A stretch of DNA of 64,000 bases from Niveispirillum sp943371025 (GTDB lineage Bacteria > Pseudomonadota > Alphaproteobacteria > Azospirillales > Azospirillaceae): positions 30,914 to 94,913 of the forward strand of contig CALRTC020000027.1 of the NCBI GenBank assembly GCA_943371025.1, in the 5' to 3' direction. The notes under the pieces were generated by a model. It was not told the DNA's origin and made no database searches. It was given only the letters and a program-made list of their open reading frames with translations. Below are positions 16,574 through 24,660 of this stretch, one piece after another (the first letter of the stretch is position 1; each line of letters opens with the position of its first letter). Both the position numbers and the translations under genes were made by a program.

Positions 16574-18889
16574 TCAGAACTTGACGTTCAGATCGACGCG
16601 GACCGTGCGGCGCGTGCCGGACACGAAGGTCGGCATGCCGAACGAGTCACCCGTATTGCCGGCATCGACGATGAACTTGCGGTCCAGCAGGTTCTCGCCC
16701 ACCAGATCGATGGACCAGGGGCCGCTTTCCGGCGTGAAGGACAGCTTGGCGTTCAGCAGGCCGAAGGCCTTCTGCACTTCGTCCAGCCTGGTGTCGGAAT
16801 AGGCGGCGGGCGCGCGCACCTGCAGGTCGGCGCGGTCATTATCGTCGGAGAAGAATATCTTCGACTGCCAGCTGTAGAAGGGCGCGAAGGCCAGGGTGCC
16901 AAAGGGCACATCCGCCGTGGCGTTCAGGCCGATGGCGAACTTGTGGTCCGGGCTGTTGCGGAACTGATTGCCCTCATAGGCGCCATTGTCGAAGCGCGCA
17001 TGATTGTAGGCATAAGTGCCCAACACCGACAGCGCCGGGACGATCTGCCAGCTGACCTGGGTTTCGATCCCGGTGGCGCTGGCGTCGCCGGCATTGACGG
17101 AGGTCAGCACGCCATCGACGCGCTGCTTCGTCTGGAAATTGGAGTAGGTGTAGTGATAGATCGACGCGTCGCCCTGCAGGCGGCCGTTGAACAGCCGGTA
17201 TTTCACGCCGGCCTCGCTGGAGGACAGCTTTTCCTCCGGCACCAGATCGGCGCGGCCCGACGAGGTCAGTTCCACCACATCCGGGCGCTTGCCCACGCCA
17301 TGCACGGCATAGAGATTGACCGAAGGTGTAACCGCATAGCGCACGCCCACGCGGCCTGTGACCAGGGTGGAGGAATGGTTGGCCGTCACGGCCACACCGC
17401 CGGGGGTGGAGGTGATCAGCAGTCCCTTGCCCGTCAGTTTCGACACGCCCAGCGGCGTGTTGGCCAGCAGCGACACGTCCTTTTCGTCCCAGGTCACGCG
17501 ACCACCGACAAATGTCTCCAGCGTATCGGTGATGTGCCAGGTGCCGTCGGCGAAGACATCGTAGGTTTCGATATCCGCCGTCTGCACCTTGCGGTCCATG
17601 TGGAACGCCTTGTAGCTGGCGGCCTTGGCGCCCAGCGCGCTAATGATCTGGTTGTTGGTCAGTCCCTTGGGCGCATAGCGCTGCAGGTTGCCCGTCAGCA
17701 GCAGGGCCATGGCCCGCTCATCTGACCCCAGATCCACCGACACATGGTTCTCGGCCTTGAAATAGCCGGCGCCGATGAAGCCTTCGAACGGGCCGACATC
17801 GCTGATGTTCAGCCGGACTTCCTCTGAATATTGCCGGCCGCCATTGCACTGTTCATAGGCGATGATGTTGGTCGGCGTGCCGTCAATATCGCCGGCCTGG
17901 CAGGCGCTGTACCAGCGATAGCCGCTGACGGAGGTCAGCGACAGATTGTCGTTGAGCGTCAGGCGTGCCGTGCCGCTGAGGCCCAGCACTTCACGCGCGG
18001 TATAGGCGGCCGGCATCTCCCCGAAGGTGCCGATATGGGTCGGCGACCAGAAATTCAGGTCGCCCTCGACGGCGCCCGTCTGCTGGTTCAGCGGCAGGAA
18101 CAGGCCTGACTTGAAGGCGCCACCGCTGTTGGTGTCGTCCTTGTCATAGGTGCCGGCGAAATCGAACGAGAAGTTGCCTTCCGGCTTGTAGCTGGCGGTC
18201 AGGCGATAGGCGCGGGCATCGACCTTGTTATAGCTGTCGTCGCTTTCCGCATCCTTCACATAGCCATTCTGCTTGTGGACCAGGGCGCCGGCGCGGACGC
18301 CGAAATCGTCGGACAGCGGCAGGTTCACCACGCCCTGCACCTGACGATAGCCGTAATTGCCGATGCCTGTCTTGAACTCCGCCCCCAGGTCGCTGGTCGG
18401 CAGCTTCTGGAAGACGGAGACACCGCCATTCAGCGCCGAGCGGCCGTGCAGGGTCGATTGCGGACCCTTTTCCACTTCCACCCGGTCAACGTCGAACATT
18501 TCGGCATAGGCCGACGCGATCTGGGTGATCGGGATGCCGTCCTGGAACAGGGCGACGCGCGGCTCGCTGGCGGGGGAGGTGTCGTCCGACGTGATGCCGC
18601 GGAGCGAGATGCCGGGCAGCAGGCGGTCCTGCAGCTGGATGACCAGACCCGGCGTAATCTGGGCCACGCGGCTCAGTTCCGTGGCACCGATCTGCGACAG
18701 CAATTCACTGTCATAGGCGCTGATCGACATCGGCACGTCGGAGATGCGCTGCGCCCGCTTCTGCGCGGTGACGATGATCTCCTGAAGTTCCTCAACCGGT
18801 TCCGCCGCGCTGGCGGAGGTGGCCGGCTGGGCCTGGGCAAGCGAACAGGTGCCCAGCAGCATGGCCGTGAGCAGGCTGACCTTTTTCAT
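16574..18889 (-). CDS. TonB-dependent receptor (second)
   Basis: The 771-residue outer-membrane receptor has a signal peptide (about 1-21, ends AQA), a TonB box-like LQEIIVTAQKR, a plug (GISLRGI, DVDRVEVEKGPQSTL) and a barrel ending VDLNVKF. The plug motifs place it in the TonB receptor group often annotated for sugars, siderophores or plant-derived compounds. The ATG at 18889 is preferred over an in-frame ATG nine codons upstream because that one lies within the GGGGAGGAAAG ribosome site. Two palindromes lie upstream (18908-18949 and 18968-18985). The phoD-like gene follows on the same strand, suggesting a phosphorylated organic ligand, which is inference. Confidence 0.92.
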   Translation of the reverse strand: MKKVSLLTAMLLGTCSLAQAQPATSASAAEPVEELQEIIVTAQKRAQRISDVPMSISAYDSELLSQIGATELSRVAQITPGLVIQLQDRLLPGISLRGITSDDTSPASEPRVALFQDGIPITQIASAYAEMFDVDRVEVEKGPQSTLHGRSALNGGVSVFQKLPTSDLGAEFKTGIGNYGYRQVQGVVNLPLSDDFGVRAGALVHKQNGYVKDAESDDSYNKVDARAYRLTASYKPEGNFSFDFAGTYDKDDTNSGGAFKSGLFLPLNQQTGAVEGDLNFWSPTHIGTFGEMPAAYTAREVLGLSGTARLTLNDNLSLTSVSGYRWYSACQAGDIDGTPTNIIAYEQCNGGRQYSEEVRLNISDVGPFEGFIGAGYFKAENHVSVDLGSDERAMALLLTGNLQRYAPKGLTNNQIISALGAKAASYKAFHMDRKVQTADIETYDVFADGTWHITDTLETFVGGRVTWDEKDVSLLANTPLGVSKLTGKGLLITSTPGGVAVTANHSSTLVTGRVGVRYAVTPSVNLYAVHGVGKRPDVVELTSSGRADLVPEEKLSSSEAGVKYRLFNGRLQGDASIYHYTYSNFQTKQRVDGVLTSVNAGDASATGIETQVSWQIVPALSVLGTYAYNHARFDNGAYEGNQFRNSPDHKFAIGLNATADVPFGTLAFAPFYSWQSKIFFSDDNDRADLQVRAPAAYSDTRLDEVQKAFGLLNAKLSFTPESGPWSIDLVGENLLDRKFIVDAGNTGDSFGMPTFVSGTRRTVRVDLNVKF

Positions 18890-18907
18890 GATGTTACTTT
18901 CCTCCCC

Positions 18908-18949
18908 ATCGTTCATTATCGATACGGTTTTGTATCGTTAATGAACGAT
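18908..18949. promoter_or_regulatory. Large 18-bp-arm palindrome upstream of the TonB receptor
   Basis: The 18-base arms 18908-18925 and 18932-18949 are inverted with one mismatch around a 6-base spacer. The inner part reads CGATAC-N6-GTATCG and the outer part ATCGTTCATT...AATGAACGAT. It lies immediately before the ribosome site, so it could act as an operator or form an mRNA hairpin in the leader. The inner arms share the core GATAC with the neighbouring palindrome at 18968-18985. Confidence 0.6.
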
Positions 18950-18967
18950 GGCTTCAAGCGCTGATTC

Positions 18968-18985
18968 CGATACGTCAACGTATCG
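18968..18985. promoter_or_regulatory. Perfect palindromic operator CGATACG-N4-CGTATCG
   Basis: CGATACG (18968-18974) and CGTATCG (18979-18985) are perfect arms with a 4-base spacer, 79 bases before the TonB receptor start. The 7-4-7 layout is that of a TetR-type site, but the sequence differs from the GTACGAA palindromes of the quinate island, so a different regulator is expected. Confidence 0.6.
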
Positions 18986-19072
18986 TAATTGTGTTGCAGA
19001 TATATGTATGCCGTTCCGGCCGTCGGTGGACGGCCGGTTGGCGGCAGCGCAGAAGGTATTTTCAGCTGCGGC

Positions 19073-20161
19073 TCAGTTCTCGCCCTTGAAGATGCCGACG
19101 ATCGGTTCGCCCCCGGCCACCTGCCGGGCGCGGTACATGCCGGATGTGTTGAAGGACCAGGCAACCTGGCCATCGGGGGTCACGGAAATGATGCCGCCAT
19201 CGCCGCCCAGCGCGGTCAGGCGGGACTGGATCACCTCGTCCGCCGCCTGTTGCAAGGACAGGCCCTTCAGTTCGACCAGATCGCAGATCGACCGGGCCAC
19301 GCCCAGGCGGATGAAATACTCACCCGTCCCCGTGGCCGATACGGCGCAGGATTTGTCGCTGGCATAGGTGCCGGCGCCGATGATGGGCACGTCACCGACC
19401 CGGCCCCACAGCTTGGCCGTGGTGCCGCCGGTGGAGGTGCCGGCGGCGACATGGCCGGCGCTGTCCAGGGCCACGACGCCGACCGTGCCGTATTTGCGAT
19501 CCTCGAACGGCATGTCGGCAGCGGCCAGGGGTACCGGTTCCGGCCCCACACCGGGCGGGCGCGGCGGGATGGGCAGACCGCGATCCTTCAGGGTCTTCTT
19601 CAGCGACTGCCAGCGGCGTTCGGTGAAGAACCAGGAGGGTTCGGCCTGCTCCACGCCCATCTCGCGCCCGAACCGTTCTGCCCCGGCGCCGATCAGCATG
19701 ACATGCGGTGATTTTTCCATCACCGTGCGGGCCAGCGTGATGGGGTTGCGGCTGCCGGTGATGCCGGCGACGGCCCCGGCTTTCAGGTTGCGGCCATCCA
19801 TGATGGCGGCATCCAGTTCATTGCGGCCATCGGCGGTGAAGACCGCGCCCTTGCCGGCATTGAATTGCGGATCATCCTCCAGCCCGCGGATGACCGCCTC
19901 TACCGCGTCCAGGGCGCTGCCGCCCTTGTCCAGCACGGCGCGGCCCCGGCCCAGGGCAGCCTGCATGGCGGCACGGTAGGATGCCTCCGTCTCCGGTCCC
20001 ATTGTTTCCCGATCCATGACGCCGGCCCCGCCATGGATGGCCAGCGCCCAGGCCGGACGGGCAGGGGCCGCCGCCTTCGGTGCCGGGGCGGTGGCGCAGG
20101 CCGACAGGGCGAACAGGCCTGCCAGCAGAACAGCGCGGGTGGCGGACGGAACGATGGCCAA
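19073..20161 (-). CDS. Isoaspartyl peptidase/L-asparaginase, lipoprotein form
   Basis: The 362-residue Ntn-hydrolase precursor is expected to cleave itself before Thr226 (KYG/TVGVVALD) to give two subunits that hydrolyse isoaspartyl dipeptides and asparagine. Supporting motifs are AIHGGAG (41-47), FNAGKGAVFT (100-109) and GTSTGGTTAK. The N-terminus is a signal with lipobox LSAC (Cys22), so it is probably a membrane-anchored periplasmic lipoprotein. Starts are ambiguous: a TTG at 20161 has good spacing from GGGGAGA, while a GTG at 20167 almost touches that site. It lies 46 bases after the multicopper oxidase. Confidence 0.9.
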   Translation of the reverse strand: MAIVPSATRAVLLAGLFALSACATAPAPKAAAPARPAWALAIHGGAGVMDRETMGPETEASYRAAMQAALGRGRAVLDKGGSALDAVEAVIRGLEDDPQFNAGKGAVFTADGRNELDAAIMDGRNLKAGAVAGITGSRNPITLARTVMEKSPHVMLIGAGAERFGREMGVEQAEPSWFFTERRWQSLKKTLKDRGLPIPPRPPGVGPEPVPLAAADMPFEDRKYGTVGVVALDSAGHVAAGTSTGGTTAKLWGRVGDVPIIGAGTYASDKSCAVSATGTGEYFIRLGVARSICDLVELKGLSLQQAADEVIQSRLTALGGDGGIISVTPDGQVAWSFNTSGMYRARQVAGGEPIVGIFKGEN

Positions 20162-20207
20162 GATCACTCTCCCCGGAACGGATGAACCGCGGAGAGTGAT
20201 AGCAGGC

Positions 20208-22151
20208 TCACTTCGCCAGTTCGACCAGTTCCATCATGCCATTATCCTCGTGGTTCACGTTATGGCAGTGCATGACCATGCCGCCCGTGAAATCCAGCGC
20301 CCGGCTGAGGAACTGCAATATCTCGCCATTGCCGCCCGGCGGGTTGCTTCCCGGCTGCAGGGTGTTGCCGTTGGGGAAGGTGCAGCCCCCCGGCCCTGGC
20401 GCGCAGTTGATCAGCGCCGTGTCACGCCAGATCGGGAAGTCGTAATCGACCGAACCACGCTTCACGACCTGGAAGGAGTTGATGTGGATGTGGAACATGT
20501 GGGTATCGGACGCGCTCTGCACGCCCCATCGATCCATCTGGCCCAGCTTCAGCCGGCGCTGCACCCGTTCCAGGTTGAAGGGACGACCATTGACGACCGA
20601 AGCGCCGCCGATGGCGCTGGGCGCATATTCGACATTGGTGAAGCCGAAGACGACACCTTGCGTCGGGCCCGGCGGCACGTCCTTGGCCTTGGTCAGATCG
20701 ATGGGCGTATAGAGCCTGTTCAACTCGCTCTGTGTCGGCACGGCGCTGTTCACCTTGCGGCCATGCTTCTTCACCTCCACAAACATGACGAGTTGGCTGG
20801 CGGGGATACGGCCCTCGGCGTCCACCGTCAGGGGGCCCTGGCACAGGCCGCTGGTCGTGGCGCTCTGGCTCGGGGCCGGGGCCTGGATCAGGGCGTAGCG
20901 GCCTTCGCCATCCGGCGCCTTGACCATCAGGTCCAGGCGCTGGCCCGGGGCCATCAGCACCAGTTCATTGGTGATGACGTCGGTGCCGGCCGTCTTGGTG
21001 GTCAGATCATAGACGGGGGCGCCCAGGGGGAAGGGCTGGTCCGCCGCACCGGGGGGCAGGGGACGCTGGATGGGAATGCCATCGGCGGCCAGGGCATAGA
21101 GCGCAGGTGCCGGGGCCTTCGTTCCGGCCATGGGCACCAGGCAGAAGGGCAGGACATTGCCGACCGTCGTGTTGATGACGCGCCACAGCATCGCTTCAAC
21201 CGGCGCCATGGTGATGGTCGGATCCATCTGGCCATTGACGGAGAATTTCTGGTTCACGGCAGAGGTGGTGGTCGACTTGTTGCCCAGCGTGCTGCAAATG
21301 CTGCTGCCATAGACGGCCTGGCAATTGACGGCATACTGCGCCTGCATCTCATCGGCTGCATTGGTGCGGGTATAGAGGATTTCCTGGACGACCAGGATGC
21401 GCTCGCCATTCAGGCTCTTGGCCTGTTTGACGGCGGGCAGGCTGTCGATGCCGGTCTTGTCATCTTCAATGATCAGGGCGCCGGCCATGCCGCTACCCAG
21501 CTGGATTGCCACCGACCCGTGCTTGTGCGGGTGATACCAGTAGGTGCCGGCCGGGTGTTTCTCCGGGATCTTGTATTCATAGTCAAACGCCCCCTGCACG
21601 CAGACATGGCGATAATCGACATCGCGGTCAGTGCTGTGCTGGCAGTCCAGAATATCCTGGGTTTTGGCATCGGCCGGCAGGATGTTCAGCAGGACATTGT
21701 CGCTGTTGCCCTGCGGGCTGACATGCAGGCCATGGGTATGCAGGTTCAGGATGTCGAATCCGTGCGGCAGCGTGTCGACATAGGTGGTGTCCAGCGCACT
21801 GTGACCATTGATGGCCGGCGAAACCGGAAAATCGTCGCCAGCTTGTGCCATCTGTTTCATTTCATTAGCGAAATGAAGCTTCACCACCTCACCCGGATGG
21901 GCACGCAGGGTGGGGCCGACCAGCCGCGCGCGGTCCTGCCCCCCCTTCTTCCTGCCCTCTGACACGAAACTGCGGGTCAGGATGTGGTCACCATAGGGGG
22001 GAAGCCGGTATTCGGCTGTCCGTGCGGTCAGAACATATTGGCCCTGCCCGTTCATCTGCATGTCGGGTGGATTTTCCAGCTCGTCCGCCATGCAGACGTG
22101 CGCCGCCGCCAGGCACAAGCCGGCGGCCCCCATCAGGAACCGAAGACGCAT
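20208..22151 (-). CDS. Multicopper oxidase (laccase-like)
   Basis: The 647-residue exported enzyme has a signal peptide (about 1-22) and all four copper-binding segments: HTHGLH, WYHPHKHG, HIHINSFQV and HCHNVNHEDNGMM. The last supplies the type 1 copper cysteine and histidine, although the usual final Met/Leu position needs alignment to assign. Such enzymes oxidise phenols or metal ions with reduction of oxygen to water. The start at 22151 was chosen because the ATG two codons upstream overlaps the GAGGGGGG ribosome site. It is followed closely by the isoaspartyl peptidase. The substrate is unknown; phenolics or Cu/Mn are possible. Confidence 0.9.
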   Translation of the reverse strand: MRLRFLMGAAGLCLAAAHVCMADELENPPDMQMNGQGQYVLTARTAEYRLPPYGDHILTRSFVSEGRKKGGQDRARLVGPTLRAHPGEVVKLHFANEMKQMAQAGDDFPVSPAINGHSALDTTYVDTLPHGFDILNLHTHGLHVSPQGNSDNVLLNILPADAKTQDILDCQHSTDRDVDYRHVCVQGAFDYEYKIPEKHPAGTYWYHPHKHGSVAIQLGSGMAGALIIEDDKTGIDSLPAVKQAKSLNGERILVVQEILYTRTNAADEMQAQYAVNCQAVYGSSICSTLGNKSTTTSAVNQKFSVNGQMDPTITMAPVEAMLWRVINTTVGNVLPFCLVPMAGTKAPAPALYALAADGIPIQRPLPPGAADQPFPLGAPVYDLTTKTAGTDVITNELVLMAPGQRLDLMVKAPDGEGRYALIQAPAPSQSATTSGLCQGPLTVDAEGRIPASQLVMFVEVKKHGRKVNSAVPTQSELNRLYTPIDLTKAKDVPPGPTQGVVFGFTNVEYAPSAIGGASVVNGRPFNLERVQRRLKLGQMDRWGVQSASDTHMFHIHINSFQVVKRGSVDYDFPIWRDTALINCAPGPGGCTFPNGNTLQPGSNPPGGNGEILQFLSRALDFTGGMVMHCHNVNHEDNGMMELVELAK

Positions 22152-22400
22152 ATCCATCCCCCCTCAAGATACGCCCGGTTCACATCCCGGAACCGTTGGG
22201 CGGGAAAAGGATATCAGCTAATTGGTAATATGCCAGTTGCTACTTTATAAACAGATTTCCTGAAACTTCCGCATATTGGCCTGTCCAGGGCCGATATGGT
22301 TCTGCTGTTAATTTCCCCAAAATCGGTGGGCGAACATCTGCGGATTGTCATCGCCTGATGCTATGATTGCATCTCCGAACCATTCGCAGGAGAAGCAGAT

Positions 22401-22832
22401 ATGGCGCAGATTAAGCGTACCGCCAATGCCGTCTGGCACGGCACTGGCAAGGATGGCAGCGGTACCCTGTCCACGCAGAGCGCTACGCTGGCCAATGTTC
22501 CCTATTCCTTTGTCGCCCGCTTCGGCGACGGCAAGGGCACCAATCCGGAGGAACTGATCGCCGCCGCCCATGCCGGCTGCTTTTCCATGCAGCTGTCGTT
22601 CCTGCTGACGGCTGCCGGCTTTCCGCCGGAGGAACTGAAAACCGGTGCCGTTCTGGTCATGGAAAGCGATGGCGGCGGCTGGAAGATCGCAGCTTCGGAA
22701 CTGACCCTGACGGCCAAGGTGCCGGGCATCGCCGCTGACAAGTTCAATGAACTGGCGGCGCAGGCCAAGGCCATGTGCCCGGTTTCCAAGGTGCTGAATG
22801 CTGAGGTGCGGCTGAACGCGACGCTGCTGTAA
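22401..22832 (+). CDS. osmC: OsmC-family peroxiredoxin
   Basis: The 143-residue protein reduces organic hydroperoxides with two redox cysteines, Cys60 (AHAGCFSM) and Cys126 (AMCPVSKVLN), at the positions typical of OsmC. The ATG at 22401 has a CAGGAGAAG site. Its upstream region (22158-22400) is AT-rich and divergent from the multicopper oxidase. It resembles the OsmC rather than the Ohr subgroup. A composite repeat lies just after the stop. Confidence 0.93.
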   Translation: MAQIKRTANAVWHGTGKDGSGTLSTQSATLANVPYSFVARFGDGKGTNPEELIAAAHAGCFSMQLSFLLTAAGFPPEELKTGAVLVMESDGGGWKIAASELTLTAKVPGIAADKFNELAAQAKAMCPVSKVLNAEVRLNATLL

Positions 22833-22880
22833 GCACAGGGCAGGGGGGGATTGCACCCCGGTTTGCCCCTTTGTTCCCAA

Positions 22881-23033
22881 GAGCTGTTTTCGGCTATCCG
22901 GAAACAGCTCCGGCGGCGACCGCCGCCGCGCCGCTCGTGCGGCGTGAAGCCAAGCTGCCGGATGGCAGCGCCGGCATTTGAGGCGCAATGAATAAGCTGA
23001 CGCTGTTTCCGGTCCACCGGAAACAGCGTCAGC
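22881..23033. repeat. Composite palindromic intergenic repeat, copy 2
   Basis: This 153-base element lies between osmC and purU. It begins with a 13-bp hairpin (22881-22893/22898-22910, one mismatch) and ends with a perfect 18-bp hairpin with only two loop bases (22996-23013/23016-23033). The GC-rich middle contains short inverted pieces. It aligns with the reverse complement of 16414-16562. The last hairpin overlaps the 3' end of purU and supplies its TGA stop, so it also serves as the convergent terminator region. Confidence 0.75.
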
Positions 23034-23901
23034 GGAAAATCACCGTCCGCTTGCCGTCCATGATGATGCGGTGTTCCAGCTGCCATTTCACGGCGCGGGC
23101 CAGCACGGCGCATTCCACGTCGCGGCCCATATTCACCAGATCTTCGGGTGTGTGGCTGTGGTCCACGCGCTGGATGTCCTGTTCGATGATGGGGCCTTCA
23201 TCCAGGGCCTTGGTCACGAAATGGGCCGTGGCGCCGATGATCTTCACGCCGCGGTCATGGGCCTGGTGATAGGGCTTGGCGCCCTTGAAGCTGGGCAGGA
23301 AGGAATGATGGATATTGATGCAGCGCCCTTCCAGCACGTCGCAGAATTCCGGCGACAGGATCTGCATGTAGCGGGCCAGCACGACCAGATTGGCGCCGCT
23401 TTCATTGATGATGCGGGTGAACTGCGCTTCCTGCTCGGCCTTATTGTCCTTGCCCACGGGCAGGTAGTGATAGGGAATGCCTGACCATTCCACGAAGCTG
23501 CGCATCTCGTCATGGTTCGACACGACGGCAGGGATGTCCATCTTCAGGATGCCGGAACGCTGCCGGTGCAGCAGGTCGTACAGGCAATGGCCGAACTTCG
23601 ACACGGCGATGACGACCTTGGGCTTCACGCCCATGTCGTGCAGTTCCCAGTGCATGTCATAGGCCCGCGCGATGGGCGCAAACCCTTCCTTCAGCGTCGC
23701 CAGATCGGGAAAATTCACCCCGTCGGCCCGGAAAACAGTGCGCATGAAGAACTGATTGTTCAGGGCGTCGTTGAAATGGTTCGATTCCGTGATCGAGGCG
23801 TCGTGCTGCGCCAGATATGTCGACACCGCCGCCACGATGCCCTTGCGGTCCGGGCAGCGGACCACCAGCACATAAGGACCCTGCTCACCTGTCGCGACCA
23901 T
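23029..23901 (-). CDS. purU: Formyltetrahydrofolate deformylase
   Basis: The 290-residue enzyme hydrolyses 10-formyl-tetrahydrofolate to tetrahydrofolate and formate, balancing one-carbon pools. An N-terminal ACT-like domain (about 8-85, VVRCPDRKGIVAAVS) precedes the formyltransferase-fold catalytic domain with NIHHSFLPSFKGAKPYHQA and HFVTKALDEGPI, which carry the Asn/His/Asp active site. The ATG at 23901 is preferred; a GTG directly before it is also possible. The stop codon lies inside the terminal hairpin of a repeat element, so the last coding bases border mobile-type sequence. Confidence 0.95.
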   Translation of the reverse strand: MVATGEQGPYVLVVRCPDRKGIVAAVSTYLAQHDASITESNHFNDALNNQFFMRTVFRADGVNFPDLATLKEGFAPIARAYDMHWELHDMGVKPKVVIAVSKFGHCLYDLLHRQRSGILKMDIPAVVSNHDEMRSFVEWSGIPYHYLPVGKDNKAEQEAQFTRIINESGANLVVLARYMQILSPEFCDVLEGRCINIHHSFLPSFKGAKPYHQAHDRGVKIIGATAHFVTKALDEGPIIEQDIQRVDHSHTPEDLVNMGRDVECAVLARAVKWQLEHRIIMDGKRTVIFR

Positions 23902-24051
23902 CACTCAACACCCTGTTCATGCAAAATTCTTGAAGTCGGGGAGAGTTGCGACTGGCCGCGCCGCTTGTCCACCCCCAGATTAGGGAGAGGGACGGCGGGG
24001 ATGGCGGCCATGCAAAAACCGCTTGACCTTGGGTTCGGTTGCGCCTACCTA

Positions 24052-24065
24052 TTACGTAAACGTAA
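24052..24065. promoter_or_regulatory. LiuR-type MerR operator before merR
   Basis: TTACGT-AA-ACGTAA is a perfect palindrome 29 bases before the merR start. It matches the general form of operators described for LiuR-type MerR regulators of branched-chain and fatty-acid degradation. An equivalent site, TTACGTTAACGTAA, lies at 60952-60965 before another acyl-CoA dehydrogenase. Autoregulation and control of the beta-oxidation genes are likely. Confidence 0.65.
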
Positions 24066-24093
24066 GCCACCTGTCCACGACAAGGGCCGTTGC

Positions 24094-24528
24094 ATGCTGA
24101 ACACCATGGAACAAGCGAAGCCCGGCACTCTGCCGGCTCAGACCTTCACCATCGGCCAGCTGGCCGAGGAGTTCGGGCTGACCCTGCGCTCGCTGCGATT
24201 CTACGAGGATGAAGGACTGATCTCTCCGGCCCGCGTCGGGCAGACGCGCATCTATGGTCATCGTGACCGCGCGCGGCTGAAGCTGATCTGCCGGGGCAAG
24301 CGGCTGGGCTTTTCCATCGGCGAGATAAAGGATTTCCTGGATCTCTATGACACGGACGAGGCGCAGGTGGAGCAGATGTCCTATCTGCTGCGCCGGGCCC
24401 GCGACCGTATCGTGCATCTGGAACAGCAGTTGCGCGATGTGCAGCAGACCTTGAAGGAATTGCATGAGATCGACGGCATGATCGTGTCGCATCTGCATGC
24501 CAAGGGCGTTCCGGTCCCGACCGAGTAA
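24094..24528 (+). CDS. MerR-family regulator (LiuR-like) of acyl-CoA degradation
   Basis: The 144-residue regulator has a MerR DNA-binding domain at 17-85 (FTIGQLAEEFGLTLRSLRFY, then DEGLISPARVGQTRIY) and a C-terminal coiled coil (about 90-130). No metal-binding cysteine pattern is visible, in keeping with acyl-CoA-sensing members such as LiuR. It precedes a thiolase/hydroxyacyl-CoA dehydrogenase/acyl-CoA dehydrogenase set on the same strand, and a palindrome at 24052-24065 lies in its promoter. Two starts (24094 and 24106) are possible. Confidence 0.88.
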   Translation: MLNTMEQAKPGTLPAQTFTIGQLAEEFGLTLRSLRFYEDEGLISPARVGQTRIYGHRDRARLKLICRGKRLGFSIGEIKDFLDLYDTDEAQVEQMSYLLRRARDRIVHLEQQLRDVQQTLKELHEIDGMIVSHLHAKGVPVPTE

Positions 24529-24660
24529 CCATCTTGACCGTTCCGGGCGAAATGACTTCATACGCCCGTTTGAATTGAGTTATCCTGCTTTCCAAAATCC
24601 ATCGGCACCGCACGGTAGAGGCGGGCCGCTGCCACCACCCAGGCGAGGAGCGCATAAGAG

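Noticed and set aside
20016..21962. Plus-strand frame of 648 codons opposite the multicopper oxidase
   Set aside because: It overlaps copper-site-bearing minus-strand coding sequence and has shadow-like composition.
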